In this document: positions 27,970 through 35,582 of the stretch, piece by piece | Layout of the letters: each line of letters opens with the position of its first letter | How positions within the stretch are numbered: position 1 is the first letter of the stretch | Source of the DNA: Sphaerobacter thermophilus DSM 20745 | GTDB taxonomy: Bacteria > Chloroflexota > Chloroflexia > Thermomicrobiales > Thermomicrobiaceae | Reading direction: 5' to 3' | Assembly (NCBI RefSeq): GCF_000024985.1 | Contig: NC_013523.1 | Coordinates: 806,001 to 870,000 of the forward strand | Length of the DNA stretch: 64,000 nt | Notes under the pieces: generated by a model | Told to the model about the DNA's origin: nothing | Database searches by the model: none | The model's input: only the letters and a program-made list of their open reading frames with translations | Made by a program: the position numbers and the translations under genes

Positions 27970-28644
27970 CTAGCCCTCGATCTTGTAGCCGACGCCGCGC
28001 ACCGTCTTGATGAGCGGGCGGTCGAAGCCACGGTCAATCTTGTCGCGCAGGTAGTGGATGTAGATATCGACCACGTTCGAGAGCGAGTCGAGGTCGTACT
28101 GCCAGACTCGATCGATGATCTGCGAGCGGGTGAGCGCCCGCCCGGGGTTGCGCATGAGGTACTCGAGCAGGGCGAACTCTTTCGGTGTGAGTTCGATCAC
28201 CTGCCCGCCGCGGCGCGCCTCATGCCGGAGGAGATCGAGCGTGAGGTCGGCAACCTGCAGGATCGTCGGCGGGCCGTCCGTGCCCCGGGCGCGCCGGAGC
28301 AGTGCGTTGACTCTCGCCACCAGCTCCGCCATGGCGAACGGCTTTACCAGGTAGTCGTCCGCCCCGGCGTTCAACCCCGTGACCCGATCCTCGACCGCGC
28401 CCCGAGCCGTGAGCATGAGGATGGGTGTCCGCACCCGAGCGGCGCGCAAGTGGCGGCAGATCTCGACGCCGTCCAGGTCCGGGAGCATGAGGTCAAGGAT
28501 CGCGAGGTCATAGTCGCCGCGCAGCGCCATGTCGAGGCCGGTGACACCGTCGTACGCGAGATGGACCGTGTGCCCCTCGTCCTGGAGCACGCGCTGCAGC
28601 AGGCGCGCCAGGCGTTGCTCGTCTTCGACTACCAGGATGGCCAT
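27970..28644 (-). CDS. OmpR/PhoB-family response regulator
   Basis: 224 residues. The receiver domain carries acidic EDE (residues 7-9), phosphoacceptor Asp51 in LDLMLPDLDGVE, Thr in MLTARG and Lys in YLVKPF. The winged-helix effector domain (about 128-224) ends VVDIYIHYLRDKIDRGF...TVRGVGYKI. It is the first gene of the kinase operon and is divergent from the redox operon at 28933, whose upstream region carries three CTCAT direct repeats at 11-bp spacing, the usual binding pattern of this family. That operon is therefore a likely target. Confidence 0.93.
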   Translation of the reverse strand: MAILVVEDEQRLARLLQRVLQDEGHTVHLAYDGVTGLDMALRGDYDLAILDLMLPDLDGVEICRHLRAARVRTPILMLTARGAVEDRVTGLNAGADDYLVKPFAMAELVARVNALLRRARGTDGPPTILQVADLTLDLLRHEARRGGQVIELTPKEFALLEYLMRNPGRALTRSQIIDRVWQYDLDSLSNVVDIYIHYLRDKIDRGFDRPLIKTVRGVGYKIEG

Positions 28645-28804
28645 CGCTGCGCCGTTCTCCTCCAGTCCGGTCCGTCACCGGCCCAAGCCTAGCGTACCAA
28701 GATTGGAACTTGATGAGAGCGCGGAAAGAGGCCGCCCGCCATTGGCCCGACGGGCGGCCCACCGCGGTCTCCCCACGCTGCCATCCCTGGTCCATGGGAA
28801 TTCT

Positions 28805-28847
28805 CTCATCCAGTCCTCATCGACCTCTCATTGGCGCCGTCTAGGCT
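28805..28847 (+). promoter_or_regulatory. Three 11-bp-spaced CTCAT direct repeats before a -10-like box
   Basis: CTCAT occurs at 28805, 28816 and 28827, exactly 11 bp apart, i.e. on one DNA face. TAGGCT at 28842-28847 is a candidate -10 box, so the repeats overlap the -35 position. This is how OmpR/PhoB regulators commonly activate promoters. The operon starts at 28933. Confidence 0.55.
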
Positions 28848-28932
28848 CAGGGTGACAGGCACGTTCGCCACGGCGCACGCAGTGCCTCGGCGGACGTCCG
28901 CGCGACGAGGGAGAGCACGGCAGGAGGGCACC

Positions 28933-30261
28933 ATGGCAGTTGAACAGCGGCAGCGTGCGACGCTTCACCACCCGGTCGGTGAGACCCACCGACTCCTCAT
29001 CCCCGGGGTGACCCGGCGCGAGTCGCTGATGGAGTACCGCGCCCAGGGAGGATATGCACCCGAGGGATGGGCATGGTCGCCTGAGGAGCTGCGGAACCTC
29101 ATCGCCGCGAGCGGGCTTCGCGGTCGGGGTGGTGCAGCCTTCCCGACCGGGCGGAAATGGCACGGGGTGGCGGCGCAGCCTGCACCGCGCGTGGTGCTGG
29201 TGAACGCGGCGGAGTCTGAACCAGCGAGTGCGAAGGATCGCACCCTGCTGTTGCGCCGGCCACACCTGGTGCTCGAAGGGGCCTTGCTCGCAGCCCGGGC
29301 GATCGACGCCCGGGAGATCGTGCTCTACCTCCACGCCACGGCCACCGAGGTTCGGGCGTCGCTCGAGCTGGCGCTGCGGGAACTGCGGGCCGATGGGGTG
29401 CAGACGCCGCACTTCCGCATCGTGACCGCGCCGCCGGGTTACGTGGCGGGCGAGTCCTCCGCGGCCGTCCGCCGGGCCAACGGTGGGCCGGCGAAGCCGA
29501 CATTCAAGCCGCCTCGCCCGTCGGAACGGGGCGTGGGGAAGCGGCCGACACTGGTGCAGAACGTGGAGACGCTCGGCAACGTCCCGCTGATCGCCCGCCA
29601 CGGCGCGAACTGGCTGCGCGAGGTCGGGGCGCCGAACCTTCCCGGGACGCTCCTCGTGACGCTCTCCGGCGCCGTCAACCGGCCCGGTGTCTATGAGGTG
29701 CCCAGCGGCGTGCCGCTCCGACACATCGTCGAGGAGCTGGGGGGCGGAGTCATTGGCGGTGCATCGATCCAGGCGATGCTCGTGGGCGGCTACTTCGCCG
29801 GATGGCTGGGACCCGACGCATTGGAGCAGGGCGCACGGCTGGAACCGGAGTCGCTGCGAGCCTGGGGCGTCTCCCTCGGCGCGGGGGCCATCGTCGTTGT
29901 GCCCAACTGGATCTGTGGCCTGGCGCAAGCCGCCTGGCTCATGCGCTTCTTCGCGGATGAGTCGGCCCAACAGTGTGGGACCTGTCTCTACGGGACACGA
30001 GCGATGGCGGACGTCTTCGCCCGGCTCCTGCGGGGCACGGCCAGCCCGAGTGAGCGTGACCGCCTGCACCTGTGGGCGGAGCGCATGCTGCCGGGCCGGG
30101 GTGCCTGCGGTCACCTGGACGGGGCCGCGATCGCCGCGCGTACCGCGCTGGAGGTGTTCGCGGACGACATCAGGCGACACGCGCTCGGCGGCGGCTGCGG
30201 TCGGCCGGAGACGGTGATCCTGCCCGGTTACGAGGAAGGTGATCTCAATGCCGCAGCGTAA
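28933..30261 (+). CDS. NuoF-like NADH-dehydrogenase-family flavoprotein with SLBB domain
   Basis: 442 residues. The FMN/NADH part shows GLRGRGGAAFPTGRKW (about 55-70), VLVNAAESEPASAKDRTLL and PPGYVAGESSA. An SLBB domain (LSGAVNRPGVYEVPSGVPL) lies near 250-270. The C-terminal Fe-S domain has QQCGTCLYGTRAM and GRGACGHLDG, so only three of the four usual cluster cysteines are in place: the third of C-x2-C-x2-C is Gly. It would oxidise NAD(P)H and pass electrons on, here probably to the ferredoxin encoded next. The ATG at 28933 follows GGAGGG. It is not part of a nuo operon. Confidence 0.82.
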   Translation: MAVEQRQRATLHHPVGETHRLLIPGVTRRESLMEYRAQGGYAPEGWAWSPEELRNLIAASGLRGRGGAAFPTGRKWHGVAAQPAPRVVLVNAAESEPASAKDRTLLLRRPHLVLEGALLAARAIDAREIVLYLHATATEVRASLELALRELRADGVQTPHFRIVTAPPGYVAGESSAAVRRANGGPAKPTFKPPRPSERGVGKRPTLVQNVETLGNVPLIARHGANWLREVGAPNLPGTLLVTLSGAVNRPGVYEVPSGVPLRHIVEELGGGVIGGASIQAMLVGGYFAGWLGPDALEQGARLEPESLRAWGVSLGAGAIVVVPNWICGLAQAAWLMRFFADESAQQCGTCLYGTRAMADVFARLLRGTASPSERDRLHLWAERMLPGRGACGHLDGAAIAARTALEVFADDIRRHALGGGCGRPETVILPGYEEGDLNAAA

Positions 30262-30526
30262 GGTGCGCGTCCGGGTCGACCCGACCCGCTGTACGGCTTT
30301 CGGGTTCTGTGCGGAGTTCCTCCCTGAGGCCTTCGCGCTGGACGACTGGGGCTATGCCTGGCTCCAGGCCAAAGAACTCCCGGCCGAACTTGAGTCGCTG
30401 GCCCGCGAAGCGGCGCGGCTCTGCCCGACCGGGGCCATTTCGGTCGAGACCGTGACCGTGGACGCCGAGCGAGAGCCCACGGGGACGGAGCGCTCGGCAC
30501 CCAACGTCCATCCACGTCAACGGTAA
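30248..30526 (+). CDS. Small ferredoxin (3Fe-4S-type cysteine spacing)
   Basis: 92 residues. RCTAFGFCAEFLPEAF gives C-x5-C, and LCPTGAISVE gives the C-terminal CP motif. This is the three-cysteine pattern of single-cluster [3Fe-4S] ferredoxins such as those serving cytochromes P450, rather than the C-x2-C-x2-C of [4Fe-4S] types. It overlaps the NuoF-like gene by 14 nt, so it is the natural electron acceptor or donor of that protein. I chose ATG 30248 (MPQRKVRVRVDP); a GTG at 30239 is in frame. Confidence 0.85.
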   Translation: MPQRKVRVRVDPTRCTAFGFCAEFLPEAFALDDWGYAWLQAKELPAELESLAREAARLCPTGAISVETVTVDAEREPTGTERSAPNVHPRQR

Positions 30527-30545
30527 CTGCGAGGAGGCGGTGACC

Positions 30546-30905
30546 ATGAACAACGACGAGCCACTGCGTCACGTGCAAGGCAACACCACACACTCGGAGT
30601 CCGGGCCGCGACCCGGCTATGCCCAGAGAGCGCGGCTCTCCCGGCAGCTTCGTGCGATCCGGTGGGGCGTGCTGCTCGTCGGCACCGCTGCGACTGTCGC
30701 GTTCTCGACACTCGCGATGCGCGACACCTCAGAAGCCGCGGCGGAGCAGCCGACGCCTGTGCTGCCGGCGCAGGTCATTGCCGGTGACATGCCGAGCCAG
30801 TCGCTCTTCACCGAGGGGCTGCGCGGGTTCTCGCTCTCGCCCGACTCGCCCCGCGTGGGGGGACAGATCATCACGCAGCCGCATGCTCGATCGTCGACCT
30901 CGTAG
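30546..30905 (+). CDS. Small single-pass membrane protein of unknown function
   Basis: 119 residues, preceded by GAGGAGG. A hydrophilic N-terminus (1-42) is followed by one membrane helix (GVLLVGTAATVAFSTLAM, about 40-60) and a short exported part rich in Pro, Gly and Ser. No cysteine, haem motif or FMN-attachment motif is visible. It lies between the ferredoxin and apbE genes, so it may be an accessory subunit linking the cytoplasmic and membrane parts of the redox chain. No family was recognised. Confidence 0.6.
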   Translation: MNNDEPLRHVQGNTTHSESGPRPGYAQRARLSRQLRAIRWGVLLVGTAATVAFSTLAMRDTSEAAAEQPTPVLPAQVIAGDMPSQSLFTEGLRGFSLSPDSPRVGGQIITQPHARSSTS

Positions 30906-30919
30906 TGGGGAGCCGCATC

Positions 30920-31861
30920 ATGACAGTCGTTACTCAGGAGACCGTGGCAAGCACCAGCTTTCCCGCGCTCGGCAGCGAGATCACCGTGGCAGTGACCGAA
31001 CCGGCCCGGCTCGACCAGGTGGTGGGGCACGTCCGCGCGTGCGTCGACTTGGTCGATCGCACGCTGAGCCGCTTCCGGCCGGACAGCGAGCTTCGGCGGC
31101 TGGAGCGCCGGCCCGGCGAGCCCCAACCGGCTTCGGCGCTCTTCATCGAGGCACTGGAGCGCTCGATCATGGCTGCCGCCGCGTCGAATGGCCTCTTCGA
31201 CCCGACGATTCGGGACGCGCTGGAAGCCGCGGGCTACGACCGGAGTATCGAGCGGATCGAAGCCGAGGGGCCGGGGCCCGCACGGCTGCCCAGACCAGGA
31301 GGCGGCTGGACAGGCATCCGCGTCGACCGCGCGAATCGCACGGTGACGTTGCCGCCCGGTGTCCGGCTCGACTTCGGTGGCATCGGCAAGGGGCTCCTCG
31401 TCGACTTAGCGCTTCGCACCCTCGGCAACCTGACCTGCGGGATGCTGGTGAGCGCGGGTGGCGATCTGGCGGTGACTGGCCCACCGCCTCAAGGCGGCTG
31501 GCGCTGCGGCATCGCGCTCACTCCCGACGCACCGGACGAGGCGGTGGTGCGGCTTACGGCCGGCGCGCTCGCGACTTCCGGCCTGGGGCGTCGCCAGTGG
31601 ACGCGTGAGGGCCAGGTGCTCCACCACCTGATCGATCCACGGACTGGGCGACCCGGCGTCAGTCGGTGGCAGGTCGTCACCGTCGCGGCGGGGAGCTGCG
31701 TCGTCGCCGAGGTGGCGGCGAAGGTCGCCTGGCTGCTCGACGACGACGGACCGGCGTGGGTGGTGCGCCGCGGCCTGGCCGGCCGCTTCCGCGATCGGGC
31801 GGGGGCGGTGGTCACCGTCGGTGGATGGCCGGCTGAGTCCTCAGCCGGTGAAGGAGCATGA
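30920..31861 (+). CDS. apbE: FAD:protein FMN transferase (ApbE family)
   Basis: 313 residues. ApbE enzymes move FMN from FAD onto a Thr/Ser of exported redox proteins. Motifs: ALGSEITVAV at the N-terminus, FRPDSELRRLE, LDFGGIGKG, LVSAGGDLAVTG and HHLIDPRTGRPG with the Mg-binding region. No signal peptide is evident, so it may act inside or be exported by another route. ATG 30920 has GGGGAG upstream; an in-frame GTG at 30905 is possible. No FMN-bind or NqrC/RnfG-type substrate with the D-x-x-[ST]-G-A-[ST] motif was found next to it, so the target is unclear. Confidence 0.9.
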   Translation: MTVVTQETVASTSFPALGSEITVAVTEPARLDQVVGHVRACVDLVDRTLSRFRPDSELRRLERRPGEPQPASALFIEALERSIMAAAASNGLFDPTIRDALEAAGYDRSIERIEAEGPGPARLPRPGGGWTGIRVDRANRTVTLPPGVRLDFGGIGKGLLVDLALRTLGNLTCGMLVSAGGDLAVTGPPPQGGWRCGIALTPDAPDEAVVRLTAGALATSGLGRRQWTREGQVLHHLIDPRTGRPGVSRWQVVTVAAGSCVVAEVAAKVAWLLDDDGPAWVVRRGLAGRFRDRAGAVVTVGGWPAESSAGEGA

Positions 31862-31862
31862 G

Positions 31863-33038
31863 ATGGATACGAACTTTGATCTGAGCCTGACCTGGTACGT
31901 TGCGCGGGGGAGCGGGATGGTGGCCTACCTCCTGCTCACGGGCGCGGTCGTGCTCGGCATCGCCCTGAATCGCCGTGCCGCGGGCCGGCGGGTGCCCCGG
32001 CTCCTGCTCGACGCAGCGCACCGCTGGCTGACGCTCGGCTTCTTTGCCTTCGTCGTCGTCCACGCCGCGACGCTCCTGCTCGATCCGTTCACGCGCTTCG
32101 GGCTCCGTGACGTCCTGGTGCCGTTCGCCAGCGACTATCGCCCACTCTGGCTGAGCCTCGGCATCATCGCCGTGGAGCTGGGTCTGGCGGTCGGCGCGAG
32201 CGTCCTGGTGCGCCGGTGGATCAGCTATCGCACCTGGCACGCGCTCCACGCGCTGACGTATCTGCTCTTCCCGCTGGCCCTTCTCCACGGGCTCGGAACC
32301 GGGACTGACACCCGCACGCTGTGGGCGACCGCGATCTACGTTGGCAGCGTGCTCCTGGTGGTCGCGGCGATCGCCTGGCGCGCCCGGAGCCTCGCCCGCT
32401 GGGGGCGCCCCGCGGTCGCCGCGACCAGCCTGGTCGCTGTCGGCGTCCTGTTCTGGGCCGTGACTGGTCCCTACGCGCCGGGCTGGGCTGTCGCGGCCGG
32501 AACGCCCGATCGCCTGCTCGACGCTCCGGCTGAGCAGTCAGCGAGCCTGACGGTGGCCGACGTGCCGGTGCCGGCGCTCCCGACGAACCTCGACGTGCGG
32601 ATCAGCGGGGAGACCTTGACCGGGAAGGGGGACCGCATCCTCCTACGCGGTACCGGCACGGGCACGATGCCGCTCGACGTCGCGATCGGCCTGGCGCGCC
32701 GTCAAGGTGTGGGCGAGATTCAGCTCCGGACCGTTGACCACGTGCCGCTCTGCTCGGGACCGGTTGATCGCTTCGACGGGGCTGCGCTCACGGCCATCTG
32801 CGCGGGTCATGGGCGCTCTGATCGATTGGTGGTCACGCTCGATCGGCTCGACGACGCGGGGTTCAGCGGCGTACTGCGCTGGGCGGGCCCCGGCCCTGCG
32901 CTCGCCGAGGTCGAAGCGAACGCACGCGGGTACGTCGATGACGACGAGGACGACCACGGCGAGCGCGAGCACTGGGACGACGACCACGATCGTGATCGCG
33001 CGGCCGACCACGACGACGATGATGATGATGACGACTAG
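31863..33038 (+). CDS. Ferric-reductase-like transmembrane cytochrome with Asp/His-rich tail
   Basis: 391 residues. Six membrane helices fill about residues 15-215. Haem-type His pairs appear in HRWLTLGFFAFVVVH (about H-x13-H) and HALTYLLFPLALLH, the ferric reductase/NOX-like di-haem arrangement. There is no C-terminal FAD/NAD domain. Instead, an exported domain (about 225-350, two Cys in VPLCSG and TAICAG) is followed by a run of Asp, Glu and His to the end. It would carry electrons across the membrane from the NuoF-like protein and ferredoxin to an outside acceptor; the acidic tail suggests metal-ion binding. ATG 31863 follows GAAGGAG. Confidence 0.82.
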   Translation: MDTNFDLSLTWYVARGSGMVAYLLLTGAVVLGIALNRRAAGRRVPRLLLDAAHRWLTLGFFAFVVVHAATLLLDPFTRFGLRDVLVPFASDYRPLWLSLGIIAVELGLAVGASVLVRRWISYRTWHALHALTYLLFPLALLHGLGTGTDTRTLWATAIYVGSVLLVVAAIAWRARSLARWGRPAVAATSLVAVGVLFWAVTGPYAPGWAVAAGTPDRLLDAPAEQSASLTVADVPVPALPTNLDVRISGETLTGKGDRILLRGTGTGTMPLDVAIGLARRQGVGEIQLRTVDHVPLCSGPVDRFDGAALTAICAGHGRSDRLVVTLDRLDDAGFSGVLRWAGPGPALAEVEANARGYVDDDEDDHGEREHWDDDHDRDRAADHDDDDDDDD

Positions 33039-33202
33039 TGCCTGCGTGGCCCTTTAGGCGTTGGGCTCCTGGGTACAGTCCTGGCCCCATCTGTTCCAGA
33101 GAAGCAACATCGGTACCGGGCCGATGATTGGATTCTTCACCAACGTCACTGGGTCGGCTGCGCAACCTGCGCCCATCTGCCTCAATGTGGGGAGCAAATG
33201 GA

Positions 33203-33230
33203 GAGTCCGGGGCGACGCCGCCCCGGACTC
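33203..33230. terminator. Strong hairpin between the redox operon and tRNA-Arg
   Basis: Perfect 11-bp stem GAGTCCGGGGC/GCCCCGGACTC with a 6-nt loop, between the plus-strand operon and the minus-strand tRNA-Arg. It can serve both. Confidence 0.6.
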
Positions 33231-33262
33231 TGGTTTCCACTTCTGCATGCGGTTGTCGGTGG

Positions 33263-33335
33263 TACCCCCGGCAGGACTCGAACCTGCGACATGCGGCTTA
33301 GAAGGCCGCCGTTCTATCCGCTGAACTACGGGGGC
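33263..33335 (-). tRNA. tRNA-Arg (anticodon TCT)
   Basis: On the minus strand the cloverleaf reads: acceptor GCCCCCG paired with CGGGGGT, D-arm GTTC/GAAC, anticodon stem GCGGC/GCCGC with loop CTTCTAA (TCT), and T-arm GCAGG-TTCGAGT-CCTGC. CCA is not fully encoded. A -10-like TACAAT (minus) lies at 33391-33396. Confidence 0.95.
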
Positions 33336-33444
33336 GAGACACACGAGTCCGGCAGTCGTCCCGCGCCGGTACCCATGCCTCTATACGCCTATTGTACCCG
33401 AAGTCGCAGTGTCCGGCCGCGAGCCGAGTGCCGCGAAGCGACGG

Positions 33445-35022
33445 TCAGGAGCGCTCGTCCGAGGTCGCTGTCAGAGCCGGCACACTGGCGCCGGCGAGCG
33501 TGAGCCAGGACCGGAGCTGGGCCGAATCGGCGATGCCGCAGCGTAAGCCGATGTAGCCGTCGGGGCGGACGACGACCATGCCAGTGCCGGGGATGCTCGA
33601 CAGCCGGTGGACAGCGACGTGGGGGCCAAAGGACGTGTGCTCGATGGGTGCGGCGTTGCGGTGCAGCAGCACGTGGAACCCCGGTTGGGCGAGGAGGGCG
33701 TGCAGCCGGGTGTGCTGTCCGCCGTCGGTGGTGACGGTCGCGTCCGGAAGGCGTCGGCCTGCGCTCGGGCCTCCTGGGAGGGCGGGAGAACCCTCCACCG
33801 AGAGGGGGCTATCCGGGTAGGCAACCCGCAACTGGGAAACCAAGCGGACGCCCTCCGCGACCAGCCGGCGCCGGCCCAGGATGGCGGGGATGAGAGGCGC
33901 GCCGAGCGGGGCAAACACCCCACGGAGCAAGGAGGGGAGTGGGCCGGTGGCCGCCTCGGCCCAGAAGATCAGGTGGGTCATTCGAAGGATCTGCCGCACG
34001 ACGGGTCGGCGCTCGAGGTCGTAGGAGTCGAGCAACGTGGCCGGGTCGTCGGAAGCGGCGGCGCAGGCGAGTTTCCAGCCGAGGTTGACGGCGTCCTGGA
34101 TGCCGGCGTTCATCCCCTGGCCGCCTCCAGGGGAGGACGTGTGGGCGGCGTCGCCCGCGAGGAACAGGCGCCCCTGGCGGAAACGGGACGCCAGCCGGAG
34201 CTGCAGCGCGTAACGCGCCGACCACGCCAGACTGGTGATCCGAGCGTCGAGACCCGCCGCGTCGAGGAGTGCCTGCAGCTCGCTGCGGGAGATCGGTGGC
34301 CCCGGCTGGCCGTAGGGGATCGGGTCGCGTCCGGCAGGATAGGTCGCCAGGATGCGCCAGGTTGCCCGCTCACCAAGGGCGAAGACGAACGCCAAGCCGT
34401 CGCGCCCCGCGGCGACGTGGGCGACGCCGGGGGTGAGATCGGCATCGAGTTCCGCGTCGGCGATCACGACGTCTTCGGCGTACGGCTTTCCCTGCCACCC
34501 GATGCCGGCAAGGCGGCGCACGGTGCTCTCCGGACCGTCGCACCCGGCGACGTAGGTGCAGTCGACGTGCTGGAGCCCGGCGGGTGACCGGAGGGTGGCC
34601 CGGACCCTCGATGGCCCGTGTTCCAGGTCGACGAGTTCGGTTCCTCGCTCCACCACGACCCCGCGCGCCGCAAGTGCTCGATCGAGGACCTCCTCGACGT
34701 CCGTCTGCCGCACCAGCGTCAGGTGCGGGAAGGGGGTGTCCGGCAGCGCGAACCCGGCGAGGGAGACACGGACCACCCGTGAGCCCAGGCGCAGGTGCAC
34801 CTCGGGTGCGGTGTCCGCCCGGTCCAGGATCGCCTCGGTGACACCCAGCGGGCGCAGGACCTCCAAGGTGCGGGGGTGCAGGATCAGGGCACGGGACGGC
34901 CGCCATGCATCGGGGCGCCGGTCGATGATCTTGACCCGCGCGCCGAGGGCGTGTGCCTGGAGCGCCAGGGTGAGACCGGTCGGTCCGGCGCCCACCACCA
35001 GAACGTCGGCCGTCCGGCTCAT
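33445..35022 (-). CDS. FAD-dependent aromatic monooxygenase (PHBH family)
   Basis: 525 residues. The N-terminal Rossmann motif is DVLVVGAGPTGLTLALQAHALG (dinucleotide GxGxxG), then the DG motif VAGCDGPESTVRRLAG and the FAD ribityl motif RLFLAGDAAHTSSPGGGQGMNAGIQDA. The C-terminal thioredoxin-like domain typical of phenol 2-monooxygenase/PheA/TfdB relatives follows. It likely hydroxylates an aromatic or polyketide substrate using NAD(P)H and O2; the substrate is unknown. The ATG at 35022 overlaps the stop of the upstream small gene (ATGA), so they form a two-gene operon. Confidence 0.88.
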   Translation of the reverse strand: MSRTADVLVVGAGPTGLTLALQAHALGARVKIIDRRPDAWRPSRALILHPRTLEVLRPLGVTEAILDRADTAPEVHLRLGSRVVRVSLAGFALPDTPFPHLTLVRQTDVEEVLDRALAARGVVVERGTELVDLEHGPSRVRATLRSPAGLQHVDCTYVAGCDGPESTVRRLAGIGWQGKPYAEDVVIADAELDADLTPGVAHVAAGRDGLAFVFALGERATWRILATYPAGRDPIPYGQPGPPISRSELQALLDAAGLDARITSLAWSARYALQLRLASRFRQGRLFLAGDAAHTSSPGGGQGMNAGIQDAVNLGWKLACAAASDDPATLLDSYDLERRPVVRQILRMTHLIFWAEAATGPLPSLLRGVFAPLGAPLIPAILGRRRLVAEGVRLVSQLRVAYPDSPLSVEGSPALPGGPSAGRRLPDATVTTDGGQHTRLHALLAQPGFHVLLHRNAAPIEHTSFGPHVAVHRLSSIPGTGMVVVRPDGYIGLRCGIADSAQLRSWLTLAGASVPALTATSDERS

Positions 35023-35582
35023 GACGTCGCCACCAACCGCCACCATGCCTCGAAGTCCTTGGGTGCGGTGGCTTCGAGCCGCTCGGGAGCCGCGAGCAGG
35101 TCGTCCCGCCGCAGACCGGGTAGCACCTGGTAGTGAATCGAGCCCGGAACGCACACGACTGCGAGCACCTGCCAGAGGCTGCGGGCGTAGTGCTGAGCGC
35201 GCTCGGGTCCGTCCCACTCGTAGACCCCGCGATAGACCCCGTGCTCGTCGTTGGCGAGCCATAGCTTGGAGATGAAGCCGGGGAAACCGACGAACAGCGG
35301 GGTGTTGAGCAGGCTTTCCCGGCGGAAAAGGGTATGGCCCCGGCCGCGCACGGCCCGCAGCCTGAAGGCTACCACCAGGACGCAGGGATCCGTTGGCACC
35401 CGGTCGACGACCGTCTCTCGGTAGACCGGTGCGGACGTCCCGTCGGCGAAATGCAGGCACAACCCAACGTGCTCGTGCCGAAGATGTATTCGGCGCCGTG
35501 CTGCCAGAGAGATGGTGCTGGCGACGCAGCGAACCTCGGACCACGCCGCGGTCCTGGCCGGCAAAGGAGCCTGTGCGTTCAT
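35019..35582 (-). CDS. Uncharacterised protein translationally coupled to the FAD monooxygenase
   Basis: 187 residues starting MNAQAPLPARTAAW. A basic N-terminal part is followed by a segment with strands such as VLVVAFRLRAVRG and GVYEWDGPERAQHYARSLWQVL. The latter resembles dimeric alpha/beta-barrel (YdhR/ABM-like) monooxygenase proteins, but this is weak. Its stop overlaps the start of the FAD monooxygenase by 4 nt, so the two probably act on the same substrate. No signal peptide. Confidence 0.65.
   Translation of the reverse strand: MNAQAPLPARTAAWSEVRCVASTISLAARRRIHLRHEHVGLCLHFADGTSAPVYRETVVDRVPTDPCVLVVAFRLRAVRGRGHTLFRRESLLNTPLFVGFPGFISKLWLANDEHGVYRGVYEWDGPERAQHYARSLWQVLAVVCVPGSIHYQVLPGLRRDDLLAAPERLEATAPKDFEAWWRLVATS

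Noticed and set aside
30546-33038. FMN attachment motif in the small membrane protein or the cytochrome
   Set aside because: No D-x-x-[ST]-G-A-[ST] sequence is present in either, so they are not canonical ApbE substrates.
33054-33344. Open frames overlapping tRNA-Arg
   Set aside because: They read through a clear tRNA gene and the VxRIERRPSK-like peptide is a known artefact of translating tRNA regions.
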